Shown piece by piece: positions 10,808-20,302 of a DNA stretch of 64,000 nucleotides. This stretch comes from CAWGMT01 sp963823675 (GTDB lineage Bacteria > Planctomycetota > Planctomycetia > Isosphaerales > Isosphaeraceae). The translations under genes and the position numbers were made by a program. The first letter of the stretch is position 1, and every line of letters begins with the position of its first letter. Location: NCBI GenBank assembly GCA_963823675.1, contig CAWGMT010000009.1:310001-374000 (forward strand), read 5' to 3'. The notes beneath the pieces are model-generated. The model searched no databases and was not told where the DNA came from. It saw only the letters and a program-made list of their open reading frames with translations.

Positions 10808-11013
10808 TTCAGGGACGATGCCCGGTCTGTTCGAAGTCGTACGCGATCGACGCACTCGCCGAGCTCGAGTCCTTTCCATTCTGCTCGGAGCGCTGCCGTC
10901 TGATCGACCTGGGCCGCTGGGCGGGCGGCCGTTACGCGATTCCCGCAGGACCGGCGAGACAACCTTCGGAAACCGGCGAGACCGAGAGCCTGCCGGGGGA
11001 CGACGAGGACTGA
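10804..11013 (+). CDS. yacG: DNA gyrase inhibitor YacG
   Basis: A 69-residue zinc protein with the YacG pattern: CPVC near residue 7, then FPFCSERCRLIDLGRWAGGRYAI. In E. coli YacG binds GyrB and blocks gyrase (established for the family). The acidic C-terminal tail (ETESLPGDDED) is common. The start overlaps the stop of the FmdB-type gene. Confidence 0.92.
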   Translation: MIQGRCPVCSKSYAIDALAELESFPFCSERCRLIDLGRWAGGRYAIPAGPARQPSETGETESLPGDDED

Positions 11014-11029
11014 GATCGTGCCAGGCGAT

Positions 11030-12265
11030 TTAGCCCATCTGGCCATCGGCCCGCTTGATCAATTCGACGATGGGCAGGCCGTGGGGGCAGGCGGCCTGGG
11101 CGGCGGCTAGATTTGCGGCGGCGAGGTCACGTGCCTCGGGTGTGAGTGCCTGATAGAGCTCGCGGGCGCTCTGGCGCTTGCCGTAGACCTCGTGGTAGCG
11201 CAAGTAACGCAAGATATCGGCGATGGCCAGTTTGCCGCCGGCAGCCGGTTCGCAATGTTGGCCGCACCCATGGCAGTAGAGATGCGCGGTGGCCAGGCGG
11301 TGCTCTTCGAGCAGCTTTTGCTCGTGGAGCGAGAGTGTCTTGTCGCGACAAGCAGCCATGTTCTCGCGAAGCATGTCGCGGTTGGTCATCTCGCTGACGA
11401 CGACCTGCATCCGCCCTTCGGCCAGGATCGTCTTGATGGCGGCTTGCTCCTTCTTGAAACCCTTCTCGATGAGCTCGTTGAATTTGGGCGCCGCGTCGAC
11501 TTCCCGGAATTCGCCCGCGCCGCCCTGCGACTTCATTGCCACCAGGGCGAGGTTGGCCTTCGAGGCCAGGTCGAGGGCGCGGCGAATGTCGTCGCCGTTC
11601 ATGGTCCGGTAGTTGTACTGGATCATGATCTGGTCGATCCAGCCGCACTGAGCCGCCGCGGTGACAATTTCGGGGAGCCGGCGGTCATGGCAGCTCAAGC
11701 CGCAAAACCGGATTTTGCCTGACTTCTTGAGCTTCTCGAACGCAGTCTTCACGTCCGGATCGCTGAGTAAGGGGATTTCCCGGCCACCGACGCCGTGCAG
11801 GTAATAGCAGTCCACGTAGTCGGTCTTGAGACGATCGAGGCTCCCCTGAAGTCGCGCCAGATAAGTTGGGTATGCCCTCGAACCGCCGACCTTACCGCGC
11901 CCATTCTTGGTGACGAGGTAGACGTCTTTGCGCATGCCGGTGCGGTCCAGAACCTCGCCGACCCTGCGCTCCGCGTTACCGCCCTCGTAATTCTCCGAGG
12001 TGTCAATGTAGCGCACGCCGGCGCGCAGGGCGGCTTCCAAAAAGCTTGGAGAGACGTCCCAACTGGTGCCCATGCCCAGGATGCTGGCCTTCCGGCCGGT
12101 TTTGCCCAGGGTCGCACTCGGCAGGCCGGTTGACGAGGGCTTCGGGTCATCGGCCCAGGCCGAATCAGTCGCTGCCAGGGCGGCACCGCCGGTTGCCACG
12201 GCACTTTTCAGAAAATGGCGCCGACTGGCTTCACTCGATTGAACGATGTGAGAGCTGTTCATCAT
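11030..12265 (-). CDS. Tat-exported aldo/keto reductase with C-terminal Cys cluster
   Basis: The N-terminus carries a twin-arginine signal (SRRHFLKSAVATGGAALAA), so export in folded form is likely. The body is an aldo/keto reductase barrel: GMGTSWDVSP, the YIDTSENYEGG region with catalytic Asp and Tyr, and LHGVGG replacing the catalytic His area. The C-terminal 90 residues contain CHGCGQHC and, later, CPHGLPI, spacing that could bind an iron-sulfur cluster, as known for a subset of AKR-like proteins with C-terminal ferredoxin-like motifs. 411 residues, intact. The substrate is unknown. It is convergent with yacG and unrelated to the next gene. Confidence 0.88.
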   Translation of the reverse strand: MMNSSHIVQSSEASRRHFLKSAVATGGAALAATDSAWADDPKPSSTGLPSATLGKTGRKASILGMGTSWDVSPSFLEAALRAGVRYIDTSENYEGGNAERRVGEVLDRTGMRKDVYLVTKNGRGKVGGSRAYPTYLARLQGSLDRLKTDYVDCYYLHGVGGREIPLLSDPDVKTAFEKLKKSGKIRFCGLSCHDRRLPEIVTAAAQCGWIDQIMIQYNYRTMNGDDIRRALDLASKANLALVAMKSQGGAGEFREVDAAPKFNELIEKGFKKEQAAIKTILAEGRMQVVVSEMTNRDMLRENMAACRDKTLSLHEQKLLEEHRLATAHLYCHGCGQHCEPAAGGKLAIADILRYLRYHEVYGKRQSARELYQALTPEARDLAAANLAAAQAACPHGLPIVELIKRADGQMG

Positions 12266-12412
12266 GTTGGCCTTTTCTCAAGTGTTGTCCGAACCGCGCC
12301 CGGCGCGGGTGCCAAAAACCATGGCACCATTGTGGTGACCTGAGGAGGCACTGGTCAACAAAGATTTGAGAAATTGCGAAGGGATGTTTGCATGGAACCC
12401 GAGCGTGGCCGA

Positions 12413-14935
12413 CTACTTGTCCGGCAACGGGGGCAGATCGATCGAGACGGGCAGCGGCGGCAGGTCGTCACCGCTCTTTCGATTCTCGGCCGGGGACCGC
12501 GTGGGCGGACGATTTTGAGGTTGCGCGGCTTGCGGTGCCGGCGTGGACGGACGTCCGGCGGTGGGTGCCGTCGCTCCCCGCGCGGCCGCGGCCGGGGTGA
12601 CCGCGTTGCGCTTCGGCATTGCACCACCCGCGATCGCGTTCGTGCCAGTCGTCAGGCGAGCCGCGGCCGCTCGGTCGTTGGAAAAGGGCGGCGCCGATAG
12701 CCCATCGGGAGCGGGGCCCGAGATCAAGCTCGCACTTGTCGCCGCCGGTCGGTTCGAGCCCGAGCCCGGATTGGCCTGCGAGAGCGTGGGCAAGATGCGG
12801 GCGGGCGAGCGGGGCGGCATCGTCTCGGCGGGCGGCGGCAGCGGGCCGGCTGGCGCCGGCAGCGGCTGCGGCGCCGGGACAGGCACGCCGGGCGGCGGCT
12901 TGGGATCGGTCGGATCGGGCACCTCCGGCGCGACCGTGCGATCGGGCACCTGCGGACCATCCGGCGCGATCGGGAACTGGCGATGCGCGCCCTGGATATC
13001 GCGTGCCTGGATATACGCCTTCCGCGGCCACGGGCCTTCAGCGACCGAAATATTGTCGTATGCCAGCAGGGTGCCCTTGGCTTCTTCGAGGGCGACGATC
13101 GAGATGTTGTAGGTTGTCTTGTACTGGGCTTCGGTCGCCACGGCCGTGGCGTACCGCCTCACCGCATCGAGATAGCGGTCAACCGTGAACCCGATTCGAC
13201 CCTCCTCATATAACGCTTGCTGCTGGATCAGCCGCTGAGCGGCCGCGGCCCGCAGGCGCGACGCTGATTTGAACTGCTTGTAATTGGCGTTGACTTCCAG
13301 GAAGAACCGGGCGAGCGAGTGGGTCGTCTGATGGACGATCTGCTGCAAATAGGCGCGTGCTCTTAGCAACAAATATTGCTGCTGGCGCGTGTAGGCCAGC
13401 GGCGACCTCATTCCCAAGGGCATCTGGAATGTGAAACCGACCTGCCAGGTGACGAAGTTATTGTAGAGGCCGGGGTTGGAGGCCAGTCCCGCGGCGCGTT
13501 GCTGGTTGGCGATCACCGGGTTTAAGGCCTTCAAGGTCGACCCGGTCATGACCGCCTCGGCGCTGTCGAGCTGCTGGCCCAGGCCGTTGAGCTGGTAGAG
13601 CGCATTCAGGCTCAACTGAGGGAGAAGCTGGTTGCGAGCGACCAGCAACTGCAACTCGGCGACGCGCACCAGGATCTGCTGCTGAACGATATCGGGCTGG
13701 AAGTTGAGCATCTGGGCGAGGCTGGCATCCCAGTCCGGCTCGAGCCGGGCCTCGGTCGGCGGCGTGACCGGGACGATCCGGCGATTGTCGGCCGGTGGCA
13801 GCCCGAGGATGTTGCGCAATTGCCGCTCGGTCGTGATCACGTCGGACGTTTTGGTCACGAGGTCGAGATTGAATTCTTCGAGCTGTTGAGCTGCCTCGGC
13901 AAGGTCTCCCACCGTGCCCCGGCCCAAGAGCAGGAAGTTCTGCTCGCGCTTGAGGGAGGACTCTGCGAACGAGACGGCCCGATCCGAGGCCCAGAGCTGA
14001 ACGTGCGATTGCGCCAGGCTCCAGTACTGCTGCTCGACCGACCGGCAGTGCGCCATGATCTCGGCCTTGAACCGCCAAACCGAGGCGTCGGCGTTGAGTC
14101 GGCCAATCACGATACCAGCGCGGTTCGCCTCGAGGCCGACCAACGGTCCCGCCGCCTGGCCGGGCAATGGTGCACTACCAAGGAGCGGCTGGGTCAAGGT
14201 GAGCTGAAGGTTGGTCGTGTACGCCGACGGCCAGACCAAAAACGAGCTGTTCTGGTACGACCAGTTGATATTGTGCACCACGCCCAAGGTAGCGCCCGTC
14301 TCGGTGCGCTTCGAGAGCCCGATCTGATAGGTCAAGGAATCGTTGACCGAGACGATGGGATACTTGGTTCCTGTCAGACTCAGCGAGCCGCCTTGCACCC
14401 CGTTGTTGTAGGGCTGAACGTTGTCTCCCCAGAGGATGCTGGTCGTGAACGCGGTGTCGAACACTGAGAGCGCCTGGGCGATCCCGGTCTCGATGATCGC
14501 CGGATCGTACACCGTCTGAAGCGTGCCCGCACCGAGCGAGCTGGCGACGCCCGCGCTTGCTCCGGAATTGAGCGGAGTCGGCTCGAAGCCGCCGATCGGA
14601 ATGCCCTGAGCACCGAAGGCGATGACTCGCACGACCTCGGAATTGTCGAGACCAATGCGAATCGCCTGCTGGAGCGTCATCGGCCAAACTTCTGCTGCCT
14701 CGGGATTGTCGGTCGTTCGCGGCCTGGAGAGCCTGGGCAGCGGCACTGGCGTGGCGTTACTGAGCAACTGCGCGCGCTGAACCTCGTTATCCTCCAGCGC
14801 GACGTGCGCCATGTTATCGTGTGGGACCGGCTTGGATTGGTCAATGTACGGAAGTCTCTGGCATCCGGAGGCGATCAACCAGGCTGCAAGCATTGCCGCC
14901 CGAAGCCGCCGGTTCTTGCGTAGCGTCAATCCCAT
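12413..14935 (-). CDS. TolC-family outer membrane lipoprotein with Pro-rich tail
   Basis: An outer-membrane channel component for efflux or secretion. The start at 14935 (MGLTLRKNRRLRAAM) is preferred over 14980 because AAGGA lies 9 bases upstream. A lipobox (LIASGC) ends the signal peptide. The main part shows the paired helical-hairpin repeats of TolC proteins, for example the segments around RAYLQQIVHQTTHSLARFFL and EAQYKTTYNISIVALEEAKG. About 170 C-terminal residues are a long Pro/Ala-rich low-complexity tail, unusual for TolC, which could reach toward the cell wall or periplasm. No inner-membrane or adaptor partner lies next to it. About 840 residues, intact. Confidence 0.85.
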   Translation of the reverse strand: MGLTLRKNRRLRAAMLAAWLIASGCQRLPYIDQSKPVPHDNMAHVALEDNEVQRAQLLSNATPVPLPRLSRPRTTDNPEAAEVWPMTLQQAIRIGLDNSEVVRVIAFGAQGIPIGGFEPTPLNSGASAGVASSLGAGTLQTVYDPAIIETGIAQALSVFDTAFTTSILWGDNVQPYNNGVQGGSLSLTGTKYPIVSVNDSLTYQIGLSKRTETGATLGVVHNINWSYQNSSFLVWPSAYTTNLQLTLTQPLLGSAPLPGQAAGPLVGLEANRAGIVIGRLNADASVWRFKAEIMAHCRSVEQQYWSLAQSHVQLWASDRAVSFAESSLKREQNFLLLGRGTVGDLAEAAQQLEEFNLDLVTKTSDVITTERQLRNILGLPPADNRRIVPVTPPTEARLEPDWDASLAQMLNFQPDIVQQQILVRVAELQLLVARNQLLPQLSLNALYQLNGLGQQLDSAEAVMTGSTLKALNPVIANQQRAAGLASNPGLYNNFVTWQVGFTFQMPLGMRSPLAYTRQQQYLLLRARAYLQQIVHQTTHSLARFFLEVNANYKQFKSASRLRAAAAQRLIQQQALYEEGRIGFTVDRYLDAVRRYATAVATEAQYKTTYNISIVALEEAKGTLLAYDNISVAEGPWPRKAYIQARDIQGAHRQFPIAPDGPQVPDRTVAPEVPDPTDPKPPPGVPVPAPQPLPAPAGPLPPPAETMPPRSPARILPTLSQANPGSGSNRPAATSASLISGPAPDGLSAPPFSNDRAAAARLTTGTNAIAGGAMPKRNAVTPAAAARGATAPTAGRPSTPAPQAAQPQNRPPTRSPAENRKSGDDLPPLPVSIDLPPLPDK

Positions 14936-15391
14936 GGCCAGCCGTCCTTGACTAAGATCGCCATGCGACGAGAATTTCAAGCAGTGGGCCCCGCCACACC
15001 ATCCCTGGCTTGGCGTAACGATTTCCTCGCCCCACGCACCGTGTCGCGGCAGGTCAATTTCCGAATTACCCGTGCCGTGCCCTGATTCGGGATCTTCTCG
15101 GGCCCTTGACGGATAAGGAAATGGTCATGAGCCCTCGTATCGTAACCGTGACTTGCTCGGAAGGCCCTCACGCCCCGCCGGCGCAACGCCTGTCCGGAGG
15201 TCTAAACGATCGACTTGTCGGATTGAATCGGACGATTGCGACGTGCGACTTGAAACGATCAGGCAAATTCTATCGATTTTTCCATTCGAGCCTAGATCAA
15301 TTAAAAAGAAGTGACCTCGGCTTCTTCGGATGGCGGCATAATGTAAGGATTCAACGCAAAAGCCACAAGGCGAAGATCGGAGCGGCCGCTC
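14936..15391. other. Gene-free gap between the TolC-like gene and fpg
   Basis: About 450 bases with divergent genes on both sides. The part near 15255-15310 is clearly richer in A and T than its surroundings and probably holds the promoter of fpg, but I see no convincing -10/-35 pair. An open frame from 15106 shows no family signature and is rejected. Confidence 0.5.
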
Positions 15392-16273
15392 TTGCCCGAA
15401 TTGCCAGACATCACTATCTACGTTGAAGCTCTGGAGCGGCGCATCCTGGGCAAGCGGCTCGTCGCGATCAAGGTCAGGAGCCCGTTTTTGCTGCGCACCG
15501 TGCTACCGCCGCTCGAGTCGGTCGAGGCCAAGGAGGTGATTGCGCTTCTGCGCCTGGGCAAGAGGATCGCCATCGGTCTTGAACATGGGCTCTGGATCGT
15601 TCTGCATTTGATGATCGCCGGCCGCCTCCATTGGAAGCCCGCCGGCGCCAAGGCGTCGGCAAAAAACAGTCTGGCGACGATTGAGTTTTCATCGGGTACG
15701 CTCTCGCTCACGGAAGCCGGCTCCAAACACCGGGCATCGCTCCATGTCGTCGAGGGCGAAAATGCCCTGCGCCAGCACGATCCCGGCGGCCTGGAGATTC
15801 TCTCTTCATCGGCCGGCGAGTTCGTGGCGGCTCTCCGCCGCGGAAACCACACCCTCAAGCGAGCTCTCACCGACCCGCACCTCTTCAGCGGAATCGGCAA
15901 CGCGTATTCCGACGAGATCCTGCACCGAGCACAGCTCTCACCGCTTGCGCTCTCGCGGAAACTCTCCCGAGACGACGCTGAACGGTTGTTTCGGGCGGCC
16001 CAGGTCGTTCTGCGGGAATGGCTCGATCGGCTTCGCCTTCAGTCTGCGGACGGATTTCCAGAAGGCGTCACTGCGTTTCGTCCCGAAATGGCCGTCCACG
16101 GCCGTTTTGGCCAGCCCTGTCCGGTTTGTGGCGCACTTGTTCAGCGAATTCGCTATGCCGACAATGAAACCAATTACTGTCCGGGCTGCCAGACCAACCG
16201 GAAAATCCTGGCCGACCGGTCGCTCTCGCGCCTGCTCAAGGACGATTGGCCTCGAAATCTGGATGAGCTATGA
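15392..16273 (+). CDS. mutM: Formamidopyrimidine-DNA glycosylase (Fpg/MutM)
   Basis: Removes oxidised purines such as 8-oxoguanine from DNA and nicks the abasic site. The start is TTG at 15392: the family needs Pro directly after the initiator and Glu next, and only this codon gives MPELPD. GGAG lies about 10 bases upstream. The conserved LRLGKRI lysine loop, the helix-two-turn-helix segment with GIGNAYSDEILH, and a C-terminal zinc finger (CPVC, then YCPGCQTNRK) are all present. 293 residues, normal length. Confidence 0.95.
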   Translation: MPELPDITIYVEALERRILGKRLVAIKVRSPFLLRTVLPPLESVEAKEVIALLRLGKRIAIGLEHGLWIVLHLMIAGRLHWKPAGAKASAKNSLATIEFSSGTLSLTEAGSKHRASLHVVEGENALRQHDPGGLEILSSSAGEFVAALRRGNHTLKRALTDPHLFSGIGNAYSDEILHRAQLSPLALSRKLSRDDAERLFRAAQVVLREWLDRLRLQSADGFPEGVTAFRPEMAVHGRFGQPCPVCGALVQRIRYADNETNYCPGCQTNRKILADRSLSRLLKDDWPRNLDEL

Positions 16274-16542
16274 CGGCCTGCGTTGCCCCGACTCTGGGCC
16301 GGATCGGTCCGCCCCGGTCACTCGGAATCGCCCGAAATGGCGGCCCCCGCCGCAACGGGAGGCCCGATTTCGATTTTCGCCACGAGCATCGCGTCGATGT
16401 TTGGCGCCCCGTAGCCGCCGATTATTGTACGTGCCCGACGGCCGGACGAAAAGGTCGGCGATTGGGTGCTTCAAGTAAATTAGATGTTCTGGTACGATTT
16501 TCGCCCCCGGAAGTTCGCCCTCCCCGAATCGTGCGAGACCAT

Positions 16543-16863
16543 TTACTGCGGAGGGCGTCTCTGCCCGCCTACCGGGAATTCGACGTAGGGCAGCCCGAGC
16601 TTGCGCTTGAAGTAGATGACTTCACCGGGGTCAGTGCCTTCGAGCAGGTGGCCCAGAAACTGGAGAAGATAGCCGCCGATGAAGAGGGCTAATGCCAGGA
16701 GGAAGACGGGCAGCGAGAGCAAGATAATATAGATCGGCACGAGCAGCACGCCGAGGATGGTCGGCGGGATTCCGATCATGTGCAGGATGAAGCTGGTGGG
16801 GTGAGGATGGCGCTCCAGCCAGTGTTGCACGAGCGGATCAGCCGGCAAAGTGGGTTCGATCAT
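16543..16863 (-). CDS. Mpo1-like (DUF962) small membrane protein
   Basis: From ATG at 16863 (MIEPTLPADPLVQHWLERHP) the 106-residue protein has the DUF962/Mpo1 signature: the HPHPTSFILHMIGIP segment, two hydrophobic helices (ILGVLLVPIYIILLSLPVFL and neighbours), then GYLLQFLGHLLEGTDPGEV. In yeast Mpo1 is an iron-dependent dioxygenase of 2-hydroxy fatty acids; the bacterial role is not established. The frame is open upstream to a TTG at 16941, but without family similarity. It is divergent from lpxK. Confidence 0.8.
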   Translation of the reverse strand: MIEPTLPADPLVQHWLERHPHPTSFILHMIGIPPTILGVLLVPIYIILLSLPVFLLALALFIGGYLLQFLGHLLEGTDPGEVIYFKRKLGLPYVEFPVGGQRRPPQ

Positions 16864-16948
16864 GGGTGCGGCATCCTGGAACCACGAGGCGCGGCACGCG
16901 ACGGCAGGCGGATTGCTCAGTTGACGGTGCCTCCGCGGCAAGTTAGCC

Positions 16949-18074
16949 TTGCGGGCGGCTCGCCCGTTCAGGATACCATTTCACGGGGCGTTCACAATCA
17001 ATTTGAACGGATTCGATCGAACGTCGTACCTCGATCTGATCCGCGGCAAGTGCCCGGGGCTCGCCGCGTCATTGGTCCGCTCGGGGCTCTGGATCGCCGC
17101 CTGGGCTTACGGTGCAGTTGTGAGCTTGAGAAACCTCGGTTTCGACCGGGGCTGGCTCAAAGCGCATTGCGCTACGGTTCCCGTGGTCTCGGTGGGAAAC
17201 CTGACGCTGGGGGGGACCGGCAAAACCCCCATGGTCGAGTGGGTCGCGCGCTGGTTTCGCCAGCGCGGGATCCGCGTCGCGATTCTCAGCCGTGGTTACG
17301 GCCAGGAGGGAGGACTGAACGACGAAGGGCGGGTTCTCGAGGAGAACCTGCCCGACGTTCCTCATCTCCAGGGCCCCGACCGAGTAACGTTGGCTCGGCT
17401 GGCCGTGGTCGAGGTCGAAATCGAGTTGATCGTGCTCGACGACGGCTTTCAGCATCGGAGACTCGCGCGCGACGTTCGACCTGGTGCTGATTGACGCCCT
17501 CGAGCCGTTCGGCCTGGAGCAACTTTTCCCGCGCGGCCTGCTGCGTGAGCCGATCCGGTCGCTCACGCGCGCTTCGGTCGTCGTCCTCTCCCGAGCCGAT
17601 CTGATTAACGCGGACGAGCGGGCCGCGATCCGATCCGCGGCCGAAACCGCGGCCAGGCGGCCGTTGCGTTGGGCCGAAGCGCGTCACGCCCCACTCTGCC
17701 TCGTCGATAACCGGGGCATGACTTCGCCGCTCGAAAAGCTCGGTGAAATGTCAGTCGCCGCCTTCTGTGGAATTGGAAACCCCGAGGGTTTTCGCCGCAC
17801 CGTCGTGCCGCTCTGCCGTAAACTCCTCGACCTTCGCATCTTTCCCGACCATTACAATTACTCTGCCATCGACGTGCTTGCCCTCGAACGCTGGGCCGAT
17901 GGTCTCGGCGCGGATTTCGTCTTGACCACTCAAAAGGATTTGGTCAAGCTTCGCGCGAGCGTGCTGGGGTTAGCCCCACTTCGGGCGCTGCGAATCGGGC
18001 TCGAAGTCACGGAGGGAGGGGCGATCCTGGATGATGTCCTCACCCGGCTGGCCGGCGATTCAAGTCGAGGCTAG
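16949..18074 (+). CDS. lpxK: Tetraacyldisaccharide 4'-kinase LpxK (one frame break)
   Basis: LpxK phosphorylates the lipid A disaccharide at the inner membrane. A hydrophobic N-terminal segment precedes the Walker A motif VGNLTLGGTGKTPMVEW, then LSRGYG and the signature LIVLDDGFQHRRLARD. An extra base near 17474 shifts the frame; the sequence then continues FDLVLIDALEPFG, FPRGLLREPIRSL, and the C-terminal FCGIGNPEGF and FPDHYNYSAID motifs. The true start is unsure: TTG at 16949 or TTG at 17003. It opens a same-strand envelope gene island. Its presence indicates lipid A synthesis, which many planctomycetes encode. Confidence 0.9.
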
Positions 18075-18094
18075 CCGTTGGAAAAGGAATTCTC

Positions 18095-19132
18095 GTGAGT
18101 CGCGAAGGAAGCGCCGCGAATCAGGATGATTCGCTGGAAGCACTCGACCTGTCCGAGCTGCGCTTTGAACCTCTGTCCGAGCGGCCGAGCAAGGTCTCCC
18201 TGCGCGACCTGGGCCGTCCGGGCCCGGCGGATTCTCGTCTCGAAGAATGGCTGGAAAGCCTGCCCGCGATTCTGGGCGCGGCGGCGCTTGTGCGGCTGCG
18301 GGACGCGATCGTTCGTGCCTGGCAGACGGGCCGCCCGGTCGTCGCGGCCCTGGGCGGCCATGTCATCAAGACCGGCTGCGGTCCCTATCTGATCGACTGG
18401 ATTGGCCGGGGTGTGCTGCACGGCATCGCGCTCAACGGTGCGGCGGCGATCCACGACCTGGAGCTGGCGGTCGCCGGCAAGACCAGCGAGGACGTCGGCG
18501 CGAGACTCATGAACGGCTCGTTCGGGTTCGCTCGAGAAACGTCCGACCTCTTCGCCGCCGCCTGCACGCGCGCCGCCCTGGAGTCGATCGGGTTGGGCGC
18601 CGCCTTGGGCGACGTGATTCTCGCGCACGGCGGTCCGGGCCTGGGCGCCTCGCTCCTGGCGGCCGCCCGCCGCGCCGGGATCCCCTCGACCGTCCACGTC
18701 GCCGTCGGCACCGACATCGTGCACATGACGCCCCTGCTCGATGGCGCGGCTCTGGGGCAGGCGACACTCCGCGACTTTCGCATTCTCACCAACCTGGTCG
18801 CGCGCATGGCCGGCGGAGTCTGGCTCAATCTGGGCAGCGCCGTCGTCATGCCCGAGGTCTTCTTGAAGACGGTCGCCATCACGCGCAACCTGGGACGGTC
18901 CCTGGAGGGACTGACGACCGCCAACCTCGATTTCGACCAGAAATACCGCGGCCTCTTGAACGTCCTGGAGCGACCCGGCGGAGCTCAGGGCATCGCCTTG
19001 ACAGGTCATCATGAGATCATGATTCCACTCTTGCACGCTGCGGTCGCGGCACGGCTCCTGGCCGTGGCGAAAGACGACGAGAGCGCGCCGGCGGGTTCCC
19101 CGCCAGCCGTCGAAGAAATGGGAGAGCCATGA
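18095..19132 (+). CDS. Deoxyhypusine-synthase-like conserved protein
   Basis: 345 residues, GTG start at 18095 preceded by AAAGGA. The segment VVAALGGHVIKTGCGPYLID and the following HGIALNGAAAIHDLELA resemble the NAD-binding fold of deoxyhypusine synthase (DHS)-like bacterial proteins of unknown function; a later segment is AGGVWLNLGSAVVMPEVFLK. Bacteria lack eIF5A, so true hypusine formation is unlikely; relatives in bacteria include homospermidine synthases and uncharacterised proteins. The gene overlaps the heptosyltransferase gene by four bases (ATGA) and follows lpxK by 20 bases, which suggests a role linked to envelope or polyamine chemistry (inference). Confidence 0.6.
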   Translation: MSREGSAANQDDSLEALDLSELRFEPLSERPSKVSLRDLGRPGPADSRLEEWLESLPAILGAAALVRLRDAIVRAWQTGRPVVAALGGHVIKTGCGPYLIDWIGRGVLHGIALNGAAAIHDLELAVAGKTSEDVGARLMNGSFGFARETSDLFAAACTRAALESIGLGAALGDVILAHGGPGLGASLLAAARRAGIPSTVHVAVGTDIVHMTPLLDGAALGQATLRDFRILTNLVARMAGGVWLNLGSAVVMPEVFLKTVAITRNLGRSLEGLTTANLDFDQKYRGLLNVLERPGGAQGIALTGHHEIMIPLLHAAVAARLLAVAKDDESAPAGSPPAVEEMGEP

Positions 19133-20197
19133 ACATCGCCGTCTTCTGTCCGAGTTTTATCGGCGACACGGTCATGGCGACGCCGACGTTCCGCGCGATT
19201 CGGCGGGGTTTTCCCGCCGCGACCATTGCCGGCGTCATCCGTCCCAATGTGATGCCCACACTCGATGGAACAAGCTGGTTCGACGAGCTCATTCGCTTTG
19301 ATCCCCGGTCCTCGGATACGGGATCACGAATGGTACGGGTCGTGCGCCGGCTGCGGCAGGGGCGATTTGATGTCGCGGTGTTGCTGCCCAATACTTTTCG
19401 CGTTGCCGCGATGGCCTGGCTCGCCGAGATTCCCAGGCGCATCGGCTACGTGCGTTATGCCCGGGATTGGCTCTTGACGGACCGGTTGAGCTATCCCCGT
19501 GATGCCCGGAACCGACGAATTCCGACCCCCATCGTGGAATCGTACGCGCAGTTGGCGCGTCGGCTCGGCTGTCCGGTCGACTCGATCCAGCTCGAGCTGT
19601 GCACGACAAGCCAGGAAGAGGCCGCGGCGGACCTGGCATGGGCAGCGCTCGGCCTATCCTCCGGCGAAGGCGTCGTTTGCCTGAACACGGGCGGGGCGTA
19701 TGGGCCGGCCAAGAACTGGCCCACTACCTATTTCGCTCAACTCGCGCGTCGGTTGGCGGAGGAGACCGACGTATCGGTTCTGGTTCTCTGCGGACCGAGC
19801 GAGCGCGAATCGGCGCGAGACGGCGTACCTGGCGAACCACCCGCGGGTCGTCAGCCTGGCCGACCAGGCGCTCGGCATCGGGCTCACCAAGGCCTGCATC
19901 CGGAGGGCGGCGCTCCTGATCACGACCGATTCCGGTCCCCGCCATTTTGCCGCGGCATTCCATACTCCCGTGATCACACTTTTCGGTCCGACCCACATCG
20001 CCTGGACGCGAACCCATCACCCCCAGGCCTGGCACCTCTTCTATCCGGTCGAATGCGGGCCCTGTCAAAAGCGGGTGTGTCCCGAGGGCCATCATCGCTG
20101 TATGCGCGCGCTGACTCCGGAGAGTGTTCTCACGGTCGCGCTCCGAGCGCTGGTAACGAGGGGAAGGGCAGTTCACGCGGACTACCAAACGGGCTAA
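19129..20197 (+). CDS. waaF: GT9 ADP-heptose:LPS heptosyltransferase, WaaF-like (frame break)
   Basis: Adds heptose to the inner LPS core. The N-terminus MNIAVFCPSFIGDTVMATP is typical of GT9 enzymes, followed by VAVLLPNTFRVAAMAWLA and CLNTGGAYGPAKNWP. One base is gained or lost near 19812; the frame then resumes as ETAYLANHPRVVSLADQ and the donor-binding part LLITTDSGPRHFAAAFHTP, with VITLFGPTHIAW. The cysteine-bearing end (CGPCQKRVCPEGHHRCM) matches heptosyltransferase II. It overlaps the previous gene's stop codon by four bases. Confidence 0.85.
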
Positions 20198-20302
20198 GGA
20201 CGCCGTTGCGCGGCATCCCCGCGGAGCCCGCCCGCGCGGGACGGCCGCGCGACATGAGGCGGTCATTTGGCGCGGTTCGCAAGCAGCATTCCGGAGCAAG
20301 GT

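Noticed and set aside
15106..15426. Protein-coding frame before fpg
   Set aside because: No family signature, overlaps the fpg start in another frame, and lies in AT-rich promoter-like DNA.
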